Below are positions 43,586 to 52,855 of a stretch of DNA of 64,000 nucleotides, in pieces; the first letter of the stretch is position 1, and every line of letters starts with the position of its first letter. Source of the DNA: Roseimaritima ulvae (lineage in GTDB: Bacteria > Planctomycetota > Planctomycetia > Pirellulales > Pirellulaceae). The notes below the pieces were generated by a model. The model did not search any database. It saw only the letters and a program-made list of their open reading frames with translations, and was not told the DNA's origin. Where the stretch lies: contig NZ_CP042914.1 in the NCBI RefSeq assembly GCF_008065135.1, positions 2,232,001 through 2,296,000 on the forward strand, written 5' to 3'. The position numbers were made by a program, and so were the translations under genes.

Positions 43586-45215
43586 TCGTCGGGACGTGTT
43601 TATCTTGTTGCTGGGGACGCATGCCGCCACCTGGGCCGGATGTTCTCGCCGACAACTGCCGCCAGCCGGTGAAATGCTCAGTCCCGACATCGCCAGCGGA
43701 CATCGACTTCGCGATCGCAAACTTCCCCGTGTGTCCACCGGCCTTCCAGCTACCGAGTCGCCTGACGCCGAAACCGTACCGGTCGTGATTGTCGGCGGAG
43801 GGATCGCGGGTTTGTCGGCCGCCTGGCGGTTGCGCCGCGCGGGCTTGAAAAATTTTCGGTTACTGGAACTGGAACCGCACAGCGGCGGCACTTCACGTTC
43901 GGATCGCAAACAGGGGTTCGCCTATCCCTGGGGTGCCCACTACGTGCCGGCGCCGATGAAGGAGAACGCAGCGCTGATTTCGCTGTTGGAGGAAATGCAG
44001 GTGATGGTCGGCCGCGATGCCGCTGGCGAACCCGTAGTGGCTGAACAATATCTATGCCGCGACCCCGAAGAACGCGTGTTTGCGGATGGTCGCTGGCAGG
44101 AAGGCCTGTATCCCGGCGGTGGCGCTTCGGACGAGGATCTGCAGCAGCTGAAAGCGTTTCGTGCCGCAATCGGCTCGTGGGCTGGCCGCCGAGATCAAGG
44201 TGACAAGCGGATGTTTGCCATTCCCGTGGCAACCTGTTCAACCGATCCGCAGACGCTGGCTCTCGACCAGATTTCCATGCAGACCTGGATGGACCAACAG
44301 GGCTGGACGTCGCCGCGGCTGCGTTGGCTGGTCGATCACTCCTGCCGCGACGATTACGGATTGACCATCGGCCAGACCAGCGCCTGGGCGGGAATCTTTT
44401 ATTTTGCCTCGCGTCTGCGGAATGGCGAGAGCGAATCGCAGCCGGTGATTACCTGGCCCGAAGGCAACGGCCGGATCGTGGACTATTTAACGTCTCAGTT
44501 GGGCGAAGCGGTTCGTTGTTCCCAAGCCGTCTACCGCATTGAGCAACCGTCGGAAAATCAGACGATCGTCTCCGCTCTGGATGTCGCCAACGACGTACCG
44601 GTTCAGTGGCGAGCCGATCAGGTGATCTTTGCCGCCCCGCAGTTTTTGGTTCCGTACATTATTCAAGACTCTGCCGACCGCGACACCGCCTCGTTTCAGT
44701 ACGGTGCCTGGGTGGTGGCCAATATTCACCTGCGAGATCGACCGCGGGAAACGGGTTTTCCCATGTGCTGGGACAATGTGATCTACGGCAGCAAGTCGTT
44801 GGGCTATGTCACCTCGACGCATCAGACGGGCGCCGACCACGGGCCGACCGTGCTCAGCTGGTACTATCCGTTGACCGAGCAACCCGGCAAGGTGTCGCGG
44901 CAACAATTGCTGGATCTAACCTGGGATGATTGGGCGGCGTTGGTAGTCGCCGATTTAGAGCTCGTCCATCCGGACATTTCAACGTACATTGAACGGTTGG
45001 ACGTGATGCGTTGGGGGCACGCGATGATCCAGCCACGGCCCGGTTTTGTCTGGAGCGATGCGCGTCGTGATGCGGCGCGGCCGCTGGGCAACGTGCATTT
45101 TGCCAATACGGATTTGAGCGGTGTCGCTTTGATGGAAGAAGCCTTTTACCACGGCGTACGAGCTGCCGAGGAGGTGCTCGCTGCCCGCCGTCATCCTTTT
45201 GAATCGATGCTGTAG
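43575..45215 (+). CDS. Tat-exported lipoprotein, FAD-dependent amine oxidase-like
   Basis: 546 residues. The N-terminus [24 protein letters not shown] combines a twin-arginine motif with a lipobox (WAGC, Cys23), so the protein is probably folded with FAD, exported and lipid-anchored. FAD site: [21 protein letters not shown], then [12 protein letters not shown]. The amine oxidase family pattern continues to the C-terminus ([34 protein letters not shown]). With the aminopropyltransferase just upstream, a polyamine or modified amine is a plausible substrate. No covalent-flavin site is evident. Confidence 0.87.
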   Translation: MALSRRDVFILLLGTHAATWAGCSRRQLPPAGEMLSPDIASGHRLRDRKLPRVSTGLPATESPDAETVPVVIVGGGIAGLSAAWRLRRAGLKNFRLLELEPHSGGTSRSDRKQGFAYPWGAHYVPAPMKENAALISLLEEMQVMVGRDAAGEPVVAEQYLCRDPEERVFADGRWQEGLYPGGGASDEDLQQLKAFRAAIGSWAGRRDQGDKRMFAIPVATCSTDPQTLALDQISMQTWMDQQGWTSPRLRWLVDHSCRDDYGLTIGQTSAWAGIFYFASRLRNGESESQPVITWPEGNGRIVDYLTSQLGEAVRCSQAVYRIEQPSENQTIVSALDVANDVPVQWRADQVIFAAPQFLVPYIIQDSADRDTASFQYGAWVVANIHLRDRPRETGFPMCWDNVIYGSKSLGYVTSTHQTGADHGPTVLSWYYPLTEQPGKVSRQQLLDLTWDDWAALVVADLELVHPDISTYIERLDVMRWGHAMIQPRPGFVWSDARRDAARPLGNVHFANTDLSGVALMEEAFYHGVRAAEEVLAARRHPFESML

Positions 45216-46290
45216 ATTGGCTGTTACCGCGATCGAAACCGAACCTTCGACAATCAGAGCCACGCCGTGGTTGTTTTCGCGGCGAGTCGATCTGTGGACG
45301 TTTCTTGGCAGTGCGTTGTTGGCTTTGGGGCTGTTGGCCGTTGGCGCCCCGTTGGGTTGGCTGCATTCCGACACGCCGGAATGGACGTGGGTGTTTGCGA
45401 TTCTGATGATCGACGTCGCGCATGTGTATTCGACCGGTTTTCGCGTGTACTTCGATCGGCAAGAGCTACGGCGCCGACCATGGTTGTACGGCCTGACGCC
45501 CGTGTTAGCGTTTGCGCTCGGCTGGGCCGTGTATTCGGAATCGTCCAGTGTGTTTTGGCGGCTGCTGGCCTACCTGGCCGTGTTCCACTTTATCCGTCAG
45601 CAGTACGGCTGGGTGGCTTTGTATCGATCGCGCGGCGGTGAGCGGAGCAGGATCGGATGGTGGATCGATGCGTCGGCAATCTATCTGGCGACGATCTATC
45701 CCTTGGTGTATTGGCACACGCATTTGCCGCGTCAGTTCTGGTGGTTTCGCGACGGCGACTTTGCCGCCTTGCCGATCGATCTGGCCAGCTACCTGGCGCC
45801 GTTGTACTGGACAGCGTTGGCCGCTTATGCGCTGCGAGCGATCTACCGGACGGTCGTGAAGGGCTTGCCCAATCCCGGCAAAGACATCGTCGTTTTGACC
45901 ACAGCGGTGTGTTGGTACATCGGCATTATCACATTCAATTCGGACTATGCCTTTACGGTCACCAACGTGATCATCCACGGTCTGCCATATATGGTGCTGG
46001 TCTACTGGTATCGGTGGCGTGACGATGCGGTGACCAAGCGTTCGCCGATCCCGAGAATCGCCAAGTTTTTGGGGATCGTGTGGGTGTTGGCGTATGCGGA
46101 AGAATTGCTGTGGGATTGCGGTATATGGCACGAACGAGCTTGGCTGTTTGGCAGCGGTTGGACCTGGGACGGCGTCGACCTCGCGTTGGTGCCACTGTTG
46201 GCGGTGCCCCAGATCACGCACTACGTGTTGGATGGATTTATATGGCGGAGGAAGTCCAGCAAGCGGTTGTCCACGATGGTATCGCAGTAG
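45199..46290 (+). CDS. His-rich multi-helix membrane protein
   Basis: 363 residues with about eight or nine membrane helices. Histidines recur near helix ends: DVAHVYSTGFR, FHFIRQQYGW, YWHTHLPR, NVIIHGLPYM and PQITHYVLDGF. Such spacing resembles membrane di-metal oxygenases or Brp/Blh-like proteins, but no family is certain. The start is uncertain: TTG at 45199 overlaps the oxidase stop by 17 bases, and TTG at 45217 follows it; neither has a good ribosome site. As the last gene of the polyamine/DUF350 run it may modify the lipid or amine product. Confidence 0.72.
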   Translation: MNRCCRLAVTAIETEPSTIRATPWLFSRRVDLWTFLGSALLALGLLAVGAPLGWLHSDTPEWTWVFAILMIDVAHVYSTGFRVYFDRQELRRRPWLYGLTPVLAFALGWAVYSESSSVFWRLLAYLAVFHFIRQQYGWVALYRSRGGERSRIGWWIDASAIYLATIYPLVYWHTHLPRQFWWFRDGDFAALPIDLASYLAPLYWTALAAYALRAIYRTVVKGLPNPGKDIVVLTTAVCWYIGIITFNSDYAFTVTNVIIHGLPYMVLVYWYRWRDDAVTKRSPIPRIAKFLGIVWVLAYAEELLWDCGIWHERAWLFGSGWTWDGVDLALVPLLAVPQITHYVLDGFIWRRKSSKRLSTMVSQ

Positions 46291-46619
46291 CATCAGCCTC
46301 CCGCTGGAGTCCAGGCTTCAACCGCCTCACGAGCACCCCAAACCGTCCCCAAACCTTCAGCACCGCACTCACACCGAGCATGACAACCATCTACATAGCA
46401 CACGCCACGGTCCGTCAAATGGGCTTCCACATTGGTGGCTGAAATGCGGTCAAAATCGGCCAAAAGCACGTCAAGCCGCGATCGGTCATGAACGTTCGTA
46501 GTTTGCCGGAAGTGGAAAGGGGACGGAAAACCGATGGTTGTAGGTGGTTTGCGGTCTAAAATTCCGCAGCGATGCATGCTAACTTTTTTGGGGCCGTGTT
46601 TAGCGCATCTCTACCTGTG
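46291..46619. other. 329-base convergent intergenic region
   Basis: Between the His-rich membrane protein gene and the channel gene. A 94-codon minus-strand frame (46293-46577) contains CYVDGCHARCECGAEGLGTVW but no recognisable domain, and its composition is not convincing. No RNA gene or repeat of the described families was found. Confidence 0.45.
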
Positions 46620-47645
46620 TTAGGTGTGTCTTTCCAGGCGTTTGCGGTATTTGTCGATGTCGTGTCGGTGGCCCAGCACCAGGACGATGTCTTGGGCGTC
46701 CAGTCGATGCGTGACGTTGGGGTTGAAGACCATTTCTCCGCTGCTTGATTTAATGGCCACGGCCAGCAGTTTGTGTTGGCTGTGCAGTTCGGTTTCTCCG
46801 ATCGTTTGGCCGATCAATGGCGAGTCGGATTGAATGGCGATTTCATCCAGTTCGACGTCTTCCAGCTTGGCTTCGGAAACCAAGTCAAACAGTTCGGCGG
46901 TAGCGGGGCGGGTCACCATTCGAGAGATCTGGCGAGCGCCCAACATGGTAGGCAAGACCACGCGGTTCGCGCCGGCTTGCCGCAGCTTGGACTCGGTCGA
47001 CAACTGTTCGGCTCGTGCCACGATTTGCAGTTGGTCGTTCAGGTTGCGAGCCGTCAGGGTGATGAACACGTTTTCGGCGTCGCTGGGCAGGACGGTGACC
47101 AACGCGGAAGCGCGGTCGATCCTCGCTTCTCGCAGCACGTCCTCATCGGTGGCATCGCCCAGCACGCTGGCATAGCCGGCCGATTGCGTGGCCTCACAAG
47201 CCTCCGGGTCGTCGTCGATCACCACCACCGCGCGTCCGGCGTGTTGCAAATCTTCCGCCAACGCGTTGCCCATACGACCGAAGCCGCAGATGATGACATG
47301 TCGATTCAACTGGTTCAGTTCTTGGGTCATACGGCGGTTCCCTAGCAAGCGTTCGAGTTCTCCTTCAAGCATCCACTGGATCAGACCGCCGACGGCGTAC
47401 ACCGAGGCCGAGATGCCAAACAAAATCACCCCGATCGTCCATAACTGGACGCCGATCGGCAGCGTGCTGCGTTCGCTGAAGCCGACCGTGGAGATGGTGA
47501 TCACCACCATCCAGATCGATTCGGTCCAGGGGTAACCTCCGATGAATCGGTAGCCCAGCACCGAGATCGCGAAAATCGCCCCCAGGACGGCGGCACCTCG
47601 CGTGATCCGCTGCAGCGGTGAATCGTGCGAGCGGGCTGATCTCAC
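46620..47645 (-). CDS. TrkA-linked potassium channel protein
   Basis: 341 residues from a GTG start. Two membrane helices (about 18-34 and 66-92) flank a pore helix and filter TISTVGFSE, a variant of the TVGYGD filter. The RCK region follows: TrkA-N domain with HVIICGFGRMGNALAEDL and VVIDDDPEA (NAD-binding), and a TrkA-C domain (about 250-335, IAIQSDSPLIGQTIGETELHSQ). It is a ligand-gated K+ channel with octameric RCK gating by analogy. It is divergent from the universal stress protein gene, with 160 bases between. Confidence 0.9.
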   Translation of the reverse strand: MRSARSHDSPLQRITRGAAVLGAIFAISVLGYRFIGGYPWTESIWMVVITISTVGFSERSTLPIGVQLWTIGVILFGISASVYAVGGLIQWMLEGELERLLGNRRMTQELNQLNRHVIICGFGRMGNALAEDLQHAGRAVVVIDDDPEACEATQSAGYASVLGDATDEDVLREARIDRASALVTVLPSDAENVFITLTARNLNDQLQIVARAEQLSTESKLRQAGANRVVLPTMLGARQISRMVTRPATAELFDLVSEAKLEDVELDEIAIQSDSPLIGQTIGETELHSQHKLLAVAIKSSSGEMVFNPNVTHRLDAQDIVLVLGHRHDIDKYRKRLERHT

Positions 47646-47755
47646 GCCCGAGACCTCCGCGGCCGAGCGCGATCCGAGCGAGACAAAACGCCCCAGTCGT
47701 GCAGATCCGCACAGCTCGACCGGCTAAACCTGTCAAAACGGCTTGCTTTCATGGA

Positions 47756-47771
47756 TGGCACTCGGCTTGCA
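47756..47771 (+). promoter_or_regulatory. Sigma-54 promoter upstream of the universal stress protein gene
   Basis: TGGCACTCGGCTTGCA matches the -24/-12 consensus (TGGCAC, 5 bases, TTGCA), with the GG and GC elements exactly 12 bases apart. The expected start of transcription is near 47782 and the start codon is at 47806. A sigma-54 activator is encoded 2 kb downstream. Confidence 0.8.
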
Positions 47772-47805
47772 TTAATACGGGAGCTGACCTTTTGGAGAAA
47801 TCATC

Positions 47806-48720
47806 ATGCACCATGTGTTACTCGCCGTCGATGGCTCGAAAGCTTCGCTGCAGGCCGCCTGGTTGCTTGCCCGCTTGCCCTATCCTAGCCGCTACGAATT
47901 GACCGTGGCTCGGATCATCGAAGTTCCCCCGCTTCCCAATCCCCTTCGCTCGGCGGAAGTAATCGACAGACACTATCGGCAAGAAAAGTACGCCGCGGCG
48001 GAAACCTTGGCCGAAGTATCCGCGATGTTCGATGGGGCTCGGGTCCGCATCGATAATATTATTGACCGCGGACCAGTGGGGGAGCGGCTGGTTCAGATTG
48101 GTGAGCAGATCGGAGCGGATTTGATCGTGGTGGGCGCCACCGGTCGCTCACAGATCAGCCGCATCCTGTTGGGCAGCGTTAGCGATCATGTGGCTACCCA
48201 CGCTCGCTGCAGCGTCCTGGTGGTCCGGCCCAGGGCGATCGGTGAGCGGGACCAGCCCTTAGAGATCTGCATGGCCTATCAGAAAGATTCACCGCTGGCG
48301 TTAAGAGAAATCGCCGACATCCGCTGGTGGAGCAGTACTCGATTGCACGTGTTGTCGGTGCTGCCGTTCAGCGAGGGCATGTTTGCCGCCCCGCGTGACC
48401 GCGCGGAGGTCGTCGGACAGTACGAGGCCGATTTGGACGACGCTCGCTTGCAGCTGGCGGCGGTGGCCCCGGCGATCAAGATGCATCTGGCCGAGAACGA
48501 ACATGTCGGGGAAGAGATCGTACGATTTGCCGAACAGCGCGACATCGATGTGTTGGTCGTGGGCGAAACGCAGCGAGATAATTTGCCGCGTTTCTTGTTG
48601 GGAAGCACCTCCCGCTATGTGTTGCGGCACGCCCCGTGCAGCGTCTGGATCGGGCGGCCCGCCCTGTGCAAAACGAACCCCGAAGTATCCCCGGCAATCC
48701 AGCAGAGCCTCGCCCGCTGA
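47806..48720 (+). CDS. Universal stress protein, two UspA domains
   Basis: 304 residues in two UspA domains (about 1-145 and 150-290). The first ends in the ATP-binding signature VVGATGRSQISRILLGSVSDHVATHARCSVLVV, and the second has VVGETQRDNLPRFLLGSTSRYVLRHAPCSVWI. A GGAG site lies at 47794, 8 bases before the ATG. A near-perfect sigma-54 promoter lies upstream (47756-47771), so it is probably switched on by the NtrC-type activator at 49931. Tandem USPs typically bind ATP and respond to anoxia or starvation. It is followed after 60 bases by the DHOD-like gene. Confidence 0.92.
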   Translation: MHHVLLAVDGSKASLQAAWLLARLPYPSRYELTVARIIEVPPLPNPLRSAEVIDRHYRQEKYAAAETLAEVSAMFDGARVRIDNIIDRGPVGERLVQIGEQIGADLIVVGATGRSQISRILLGSVSDHVATHARCSVLVVRPRAIGERDQPLEICMAYQKDSPLALREIADIRWWSSTRLHVLSVLPFSEGMFAAPRDRAEVVGQYEADLDDARLQLAAVAPAIKMHLAENEHVGEEIVRFAEQRDIDVLVVGETQRDNLPRFLLGSTSRYVLRHAPCSVWIGRPALCKTNPEVSPAIQQSLAR

Positions 48721-48780
48721 ACAGCACTTCCTCTCAGAACAACTGCCTCCATCTTTTCTTTTTTCCCGAAGGTGATTCCC

Positions 48781-49833
48781 ATGTCGCTTAATCTCTCGGT
48801 TTGCTACGGAGGCTTGTTTCTAGAATCGCCGATCGTAGTCGGGGCCTGCCCGATCACGACCGACGACCAGACGCGGACGAATTTAGAGATCGCTGGTGCG
48901 GGGGCCATCGTATTGCCGTCCCTGTTTGAGGAACAAGTGATTGCCTGGACGCAGAAGCTCGGTCAGCCGGCGACCGATCGAGATTTGGAACTGGTGGCCC
49001 GCAGCAAACGTTTGAACGTTCGCGCCGCCTGCCGAGACGCCGACACCTATCTGGCGCTGGTCAATCGAGCCGGAACCATGCAGAGCATTCCGATCATCGC
49101 CAGCATGAATGGATACTCCCATAGCGGCTGGCTGGATTTTGCCGGTGAGCTGCAGGCGGCAGGCGCGGCCGGAATTGAAATCAACATCCACGGATCGACC
49201 TTAGATTATCGCCTGTCGCCCAATCAGATCGAAGATGCGATCGTCGGGGCGCTGGCGGAACTGAAGCAATCGATTTCGGTGCCCCTGTTTGTCAAACTGC
49301 AACCAGCCGGAATTTCGATTCCTCACTTGGCCAGACGAAGCTGTTCAGGGACCGATGGGATGGTGTTGTACGGTCGCAGCCCGGTCACGGATATCTGTCT
49401 GGACAGCTTGCGGTTGAAATCGACCTGGAACTTGACCGAGCCGGGCTCGGCCTGCCAGTTGTTGGAGCCGTTGATGGAAGTGCACGCGGCTTGTCCGTCG
49501 ATGTCGTTGGCCGCCAGTGGAGGCATTGCCAGTACCGAAGACGTGCTCAAGGTCTTCTTGGCCGGAGCCGACGTGGCGATGGTGACGTCAGAGTTGTATC
49601 GTTCGGGGCCGAGCGTGGTCCGGCAGCTGCTCGATGGCCTGACGACCTACCTGGAGCATCACCAGTTTCAGTCGTTGTTAGATCTACAACTGCATCGCCC
49701 GCTGAAATTCGACAGCGATGAAGCTCGTGAGCTTTACACTGAAGCGTTGGCCGCGCGGGTCTGCAGCAACCCCAGCAAGCCGGCGTACCGCAACGTCTAC
49801 GGCGACCGCTGGGGACATCCGACGGCCTCCTAA
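48781..49833 (+). CDS. Dihydroorotate dehydrogenase-like protein
   Basis: 350 residues from the ATG at 48781, with an AAGGTGA site just upstream; an in-frame GTG at 48772 is less likely. DHOD-like FMN TIM barrel: CYGGLFLESPIVVGACPIT, AGAGAIVLPSLFEEQV, PIIASMNGYSHSGWLDFA, GIEINIHGSTLDYR and PLFVKLQPAG. It belongs to the DHOD-like group that is distinct from pyrimidine-synthesis PyrD and often lies beside fermentative oxidoreductases. It is probably co-transcribed with the universal stress protein from the sigma-54 promoter. Substrate not established. Confidence 0.85.
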   Translation: MSLNLSVCYGGLFLESPIVVGACPITTDDQTRTNLEIAGAGAIVLPSLFEEQVIAWTQKLGQPATDRDLELVARSKRLNVRAACRDADTYLALVNRAGTMQSIPIIASMNGYSHSGWLDFAGELQAAGAAGIEINIHGSTLDYRLSPNQIEDAIVGALAELKQSISVPLFVKLQPAGISIPHLARRSCSGTDGMVLYGRSPVTDICLDSLRLKSTWNLTEPGSACQLLEPLMEVHAACPSMSLAASGGIASTEDVLKVFLAGADVAMVTSELYRSGPSVVRQLLDGLTTYLEHHQFQSLLDLQLHRPLKFDSDEARELYTEALAARVCSNPSKPAYRNVYGDRWGHPTAS

Positions 49834-49866
49834 CGCTGTGTAAACAATTGATCTTTGGGGTTGGCC

Positions 49867-49934
49867 GCAACCGAGCGTCGCTAGACGTTGGACCGTTTTG
49901 CTGCGTCGTTCCAATCTCTGGCGAGATCGGCTAC
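49867..49934. repeat. Inverted pair of GTAG-family hairpins at the end of the activator gene
   Basis: A diverged copy at 49867-49892 (head GCAACCG, stem GCGTC/GACGT, loop GCTA) faces a regular inverse copy at 49910-49934 (ATCTC/GAGAT stem). The GTAG head of the second supplies the TAG stop of the minus-strand activator gene. Confidence 0.75.
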
Positions 49935-51349
49935 ACGACTTCGGTTGACAGATTCTGCTCGTAGCGTTCCAGCAAGCGATACAGTTTGCGGCGATGGATT
50001 CCCAGTTTACGTGCGGTCTTGGCTTTGTTGCCATCCTGTTTGGCCAGCACTTCCAGGACGTGGGCTTTGACCAGATCATCGACGGTTACATCGGGTGAAC
50101 CGAGCACGAGGCTGCTGCGCGGCGGCTCGTCGGCAGGTGTTGCAGTAGGTGTTGCAGTAGGTGTTGACGCGCCGCCGTATTGCTGGCCAGAACCTGCCAG
50201 GACTTCGCTGGGCAGGTCATCGAGCGTGATTTCTTGATCATCGGCCAGGATCGTGGCCCGCTCGATGACGTTGATCAACTGTCGCACGTTGCCCGGCCAA
50301 TGGTATTGAATCATGGCCGCTTCGGCATTGGCGTCGAGCGACCAATGGGGCGGTAGTAGATGTTGGATCAGCCGCTGCACGTCGCCTTCGCGGTGTCGCA
50401 GAGGCGGCAAAGAAAGCGACAGCACGTTGATGCGGTAGTACAGGTCTTCCCGGAAGCGGCCGGCCTGGACTTCGTCGGCCAGATGTCGGTTGGTGGCCGC
50501 GATCAAACGCACTTTGACTCTGCGTTCGCGATGGCAGCCCACCCGCCGCAGCGAACCATCTTCCAGCACCCGCAGCAGTTTCGGTTGCAACCCCAGCGGC
50601 AGCTCGCCGATTTCGTCGATGAACAATGTCCCGCCATCAGCGATTTCGAACAGCCCGGGCTTGTCCGATGTGGCGCCGGTGAAAGCCCCTTTGAGATGTC
50701 CAAACAACTCGCTTTCGACCAGCGGTTCGGGCAGGGCGGCACAGTTGATGGTGACGAAGGGGTGATCGGCCAGCGCGCTGCGTTGTTGGATCGCACGCGC
50801 GACCACTTCCTTGCCCGTTCCGCTCTCGCCCTCGATCAGCACTGGCTTGGAGGTGGGGGCGACTTTTTCGATCAGCCGCACGACCTCTTTCATCGCCGGC
50901 GATTCGCCGATCAAGGGTTGCGCGGGCCGCGAGCGGGAGACGATGGCTTTCAGTTGTTTGTTTTCTTTGCGGAGCTGGTTGCGGTCTCGGGCCAGCAAAC
51001 AATGGTGCTCCAGGTCCCCCAGCGAACAGGGTTTGGTGACGTAGTCGCAGGCCCCAAGTTTCATCGCCGAAACCGCCGTTTCGACGCTGCCCTGGCCGGT
51101 CAGAAACACCACTTCCAGATCCAAGCCGGCTTCCCGCACCCGCTGCATCAACTCCAAGCCGTTCATGCCTGGCATGTTCATGTCGAAGACCGCTACCTCG
51201 AAGCTCTGTTGCTCGAGCAACGACATCGCCTCGGCGCCGCTTGCCGCGCCTTGCACCTGATGCCCCTTGCGCTGCATGTATTTAACGCAGCTGCGGAGGT
51301 AGTCTTCTTCGTCATCGACCAACAGCAAGCGAATCGGGGTAGTAGGCAT
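49931..51349 (-). CDS. Sigma-54-dependent NtrC-family response regulator
   Basis: 472 residues from the ATG at 51349 ([17 protein letters not shown]); longer frames add unrelated residues. Receiver domain: DDEED, phospho-acceptor Asp56 in [16 protein letters not shown]+ domain: Walker A GESGTGK (174-180), intact sigma-54 contact loop GAFTGA (221-226), and a Walker [10 protein letters not shown]. The C-terminal Fis-type helix-turn-helix is [37 protein letters not shown]. Its stop codon comes from a GTAG hairpin. The kinase gene upstream on the same strand carries a sigma-54 promoter, so the pair may be autoregulated. Confidence 0.95.
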   Translation of the reverse strand: MPTTPIRLLLVDDEEDYLRSCVKYMQRKGHQVQGAASGAEAMSLLEQQSFEVAVFDMNMPGMNGLELMQRVREAGLDLEVVFLTGQGSVETAVSAMKLGACDYVTKPCSLGDLEHHCLLARDRNQLRKENKQLKAIVSRSRPAQPLIGESPAMKEVVRLIEKVAPTSKPVLIEGESGTGKEVVARAIQQRSALADHPFVTINCAALPEPLVESELFGHLKGAFTGATSDKPGLFEIADGGTLFIDEIGELPLGLQPKLLRVLEDGSLRRVGCHRERRVKVRLIAATNRHLADEVQAGRFREDLYYRINVLSLSLPPLRHREGDVQRLIQHLLPPHWSLDANAEAAMIQYHWPGNVRQLINVIERATILADDQEITLDDLPSEVLAGSGQQYGGASTPTATPTATPADEPPRSSLVLGSPDVTVDDLVKAHVLEVLAKQDGNKAKTARKLGIHRRKLYRLLERYEQNLSTEVV

Positions 51350-51517
51350 CTTGAAGAGCAGTCCCTGAGTGGGCGGGAGGTAGCCACCGTTGTCCAATGT
51401 GCAATGTGCAATGACAGTGCGATCGCTGTTCCAAAGCGAAATTGTCAGCAATTCGGCGGATTCCTTCGCCGATTCGTGCGATGGGTCACATTAGCATGTG
51501 CATGGGAGCACACATTT

Positions 51518-52723
51518 TCAAGAAGTGAACCTTTGAGGACCGTCTTCGGTATTTGCAGGTAGGAGGAGTTCCACGCAGGTGCCCTGGCCGCAGCGGCTAT
51601 TGCGGAACGTCCCGTTGCCGGTAGGGCTTGCCGTGCGGGCCTGGGCGTCGGTGTCCAAAGATCTGGCGGGCGAGCCGTCGTCGAGGGCGCAGCGGAGCGT
51701 GATGCTGCCGTCGTGGGCGGAGAGGATGCGTTGGCAGATCGCCAGTCCCAGACCGGTGCCGCGCTGTTTGGTGGTAAAGAACGGTTCGAAAGCCCGTTGG
51801 AAGGCTTGGTGGGGCAAGCCTGAGCCATGGTCGCGAACTCGGATCCGCAATCGTGGGCCTTGGGGCGAGGGGACGGATTGGCAGTCGACTTCGATGCGGG
51901 CCGGCCCGTCGGAGGCGTCGATGGCGTTTTCGAGAAGATGGCGAAATACCAGTCGCATGCGATCGCGATCCACGGGCAACCGGTCTCGTTGGTCGTCGGG
52001 GGCGTGGATTTGCAGGCGATGAGGAAACTCGTCATGCTCCACCGCCAGCTCATTGAAGGCGATTTGGCAGAGGTTTAGCAGGCTCTGCGGTTGTCGCTGC
52101 AGGTCGATGGGTTGGGCGTAGCGACGGACTTCCTCGTAGCTGTCCACGAGGTCACAGAGAGAATTGCGGATCTGGGTCGAGAGTTGCAGATGTTCTGGAT
52201 TATTCTTCAGGTCGAGTTCCAACAGGTCCAGACAAGAAACCGCACGTTGGAGGGCATTGCGGCTTTCGTGAGCCAGGCCGCCTACCATCTGGGCGATAGC
52301 GGCCAAGCGGTTGGCTTCTAGGTGGTCGGCATCTAGCTGGTCTCGTTGTGGCTGCAACAGGTGTAGCAGATACAGTGGTTCGGGCAGTCCAAGCACTTCA
52401 TGAATCTGATAGCAGACCGCAAGCTCCTCTCCGGTTTTGGTTTTTCCGGTCCCGTTGGTCGTCGGCGGTTCGTGGTTGACGGGGGGATGTGCCGAGCCGC
52501 GCGGCTCGCGCGACACACGGTCACATAGTTCGGTATCGGGCAACACTCGCTGGGCGGATTGCCCGACCAGCTCATCTTCCCCGTAACCAAACAAAGCACT
52601 AAACTTTTTATTGGCGAAGACGAACCCATTATCGCGGTCGATGATCGCCACCGCGGCCGGCGAGATTTCCAGCATGCGCTGCGCGAGCGGTGTGTCGGCA
52701 AGAGGGGACGTTCGAGAAGTCAT
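51518..52723 (-). CDS. PAS-containing soluble histidine kinase
   Basis: 401 residues from the ATG at 52723. A PAS domain (about 15-135: SPAAVAIIDRDNGFVFANKKFSALFGYGEDELVGQ) is followed by a HisKA-type helix, MVGGLAHESRNALQRAVSCLDLL, and a HATPase with RLVFRHLLENAIDASDG, RVRDHGSGLP and RGTGLGLAICQRI. No membrane helix is seen. The PAS lacks the His/Arg pattern of haem FixL-type domains. It is likely to phosphorylate the NtrC-type regulator, whose gene follows after 168 bases. It shares the HESRNALQR phosphorylation motif with the hybrid at 52856. Confidence 0.92.
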   Translation of the reverse strand: MTSRTSPLADTPLAQRMLEISPAAVAIIDRDNGFVFANKKFSALFGYGEDELVGQSAQRVLPDTELCDRVSREPRGSAHPPVNHEPPTTNGTGKTKTGEELAVCYQIHEVLGLPEPLYLLHLLQPQRDQLDADHLEANRLAAIAQMVGGLAHESRNALQRAVSCLDLLELDLKNNPEHLQLSTQIRNSLCDLVDSYEEVRRYAQPIDLQRQPQSLLNLCQIAFNELAVEHDEFPHRLQIHAPDDQRDRLPVDRDRMRLVFRHLLENAIDASDGPARIEVDCQSVPSPQGPRLRIRVRDHGSGLPHQAFQRAFEPFFTTKQRGTGLGLAICQRILSAHDGSITLRCALDDGSPARSLDTDAQARTASPTGNGTFRNSRCGQGTCVELLLPANTEDGPQRFTS

Positions 52724-52770
52724 GGTCGTGGTCACTAGTATCTGGCGTGCAGAAGCAACGTCCAAAGTTC

Positions 52771-52786
52771 AGCAATAGTGGTGCCA
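52771..52786 (-). promoter_or_regulatory. Sigma-54 promoter of the kinase/activator pair
   Basis: On the minus strand TGGCACCACTATTGCT matches TGGCAC, 5 bases, TTGCT with the GG and GC 12 bases apart. Transcription should begin near 52760, 37 bases before the kinase ATG at 52723. It lies in the 132-base divergent gap with the gene at 52856. Confidence 0.8.
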
Positions 52787-52855
52787 ATCCTTCAACGCGT
52801 GTAAAGTTTTCTTGCTCATTGATCTCCATCGCGTCCATTCCAACAGCACCGTTTC

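Noticed and set aside
46293-46577. 94-codon minus-strand frame in a convergent gap
   Set aside because: Considered as a degraded transposase because of its cysteine/histidine cluster, but no domain, ribosome site or neighbouring repeat supports it.
50138-50170. Short tandem GTAGGTGTTGCA-type repeat near the end of the activator gene
   Set aside because: It encodes a Thr/Ala/Pro linker between the AAA+ and helix-turn-helix domains; a coding microrepeat, not an element.
50360-51562. 400-codon plus-strand frame opposite the NtrC-type regulator
   Set aside because: Antisense shadow; the minus strand has all AAA+ and receiver motifs.
52827-52843. Possible sigma-54 promoter before the hybrid kinase
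   Set aside because: TTGCT occurs at the right end, but no GG element lies 12 bases upstream.
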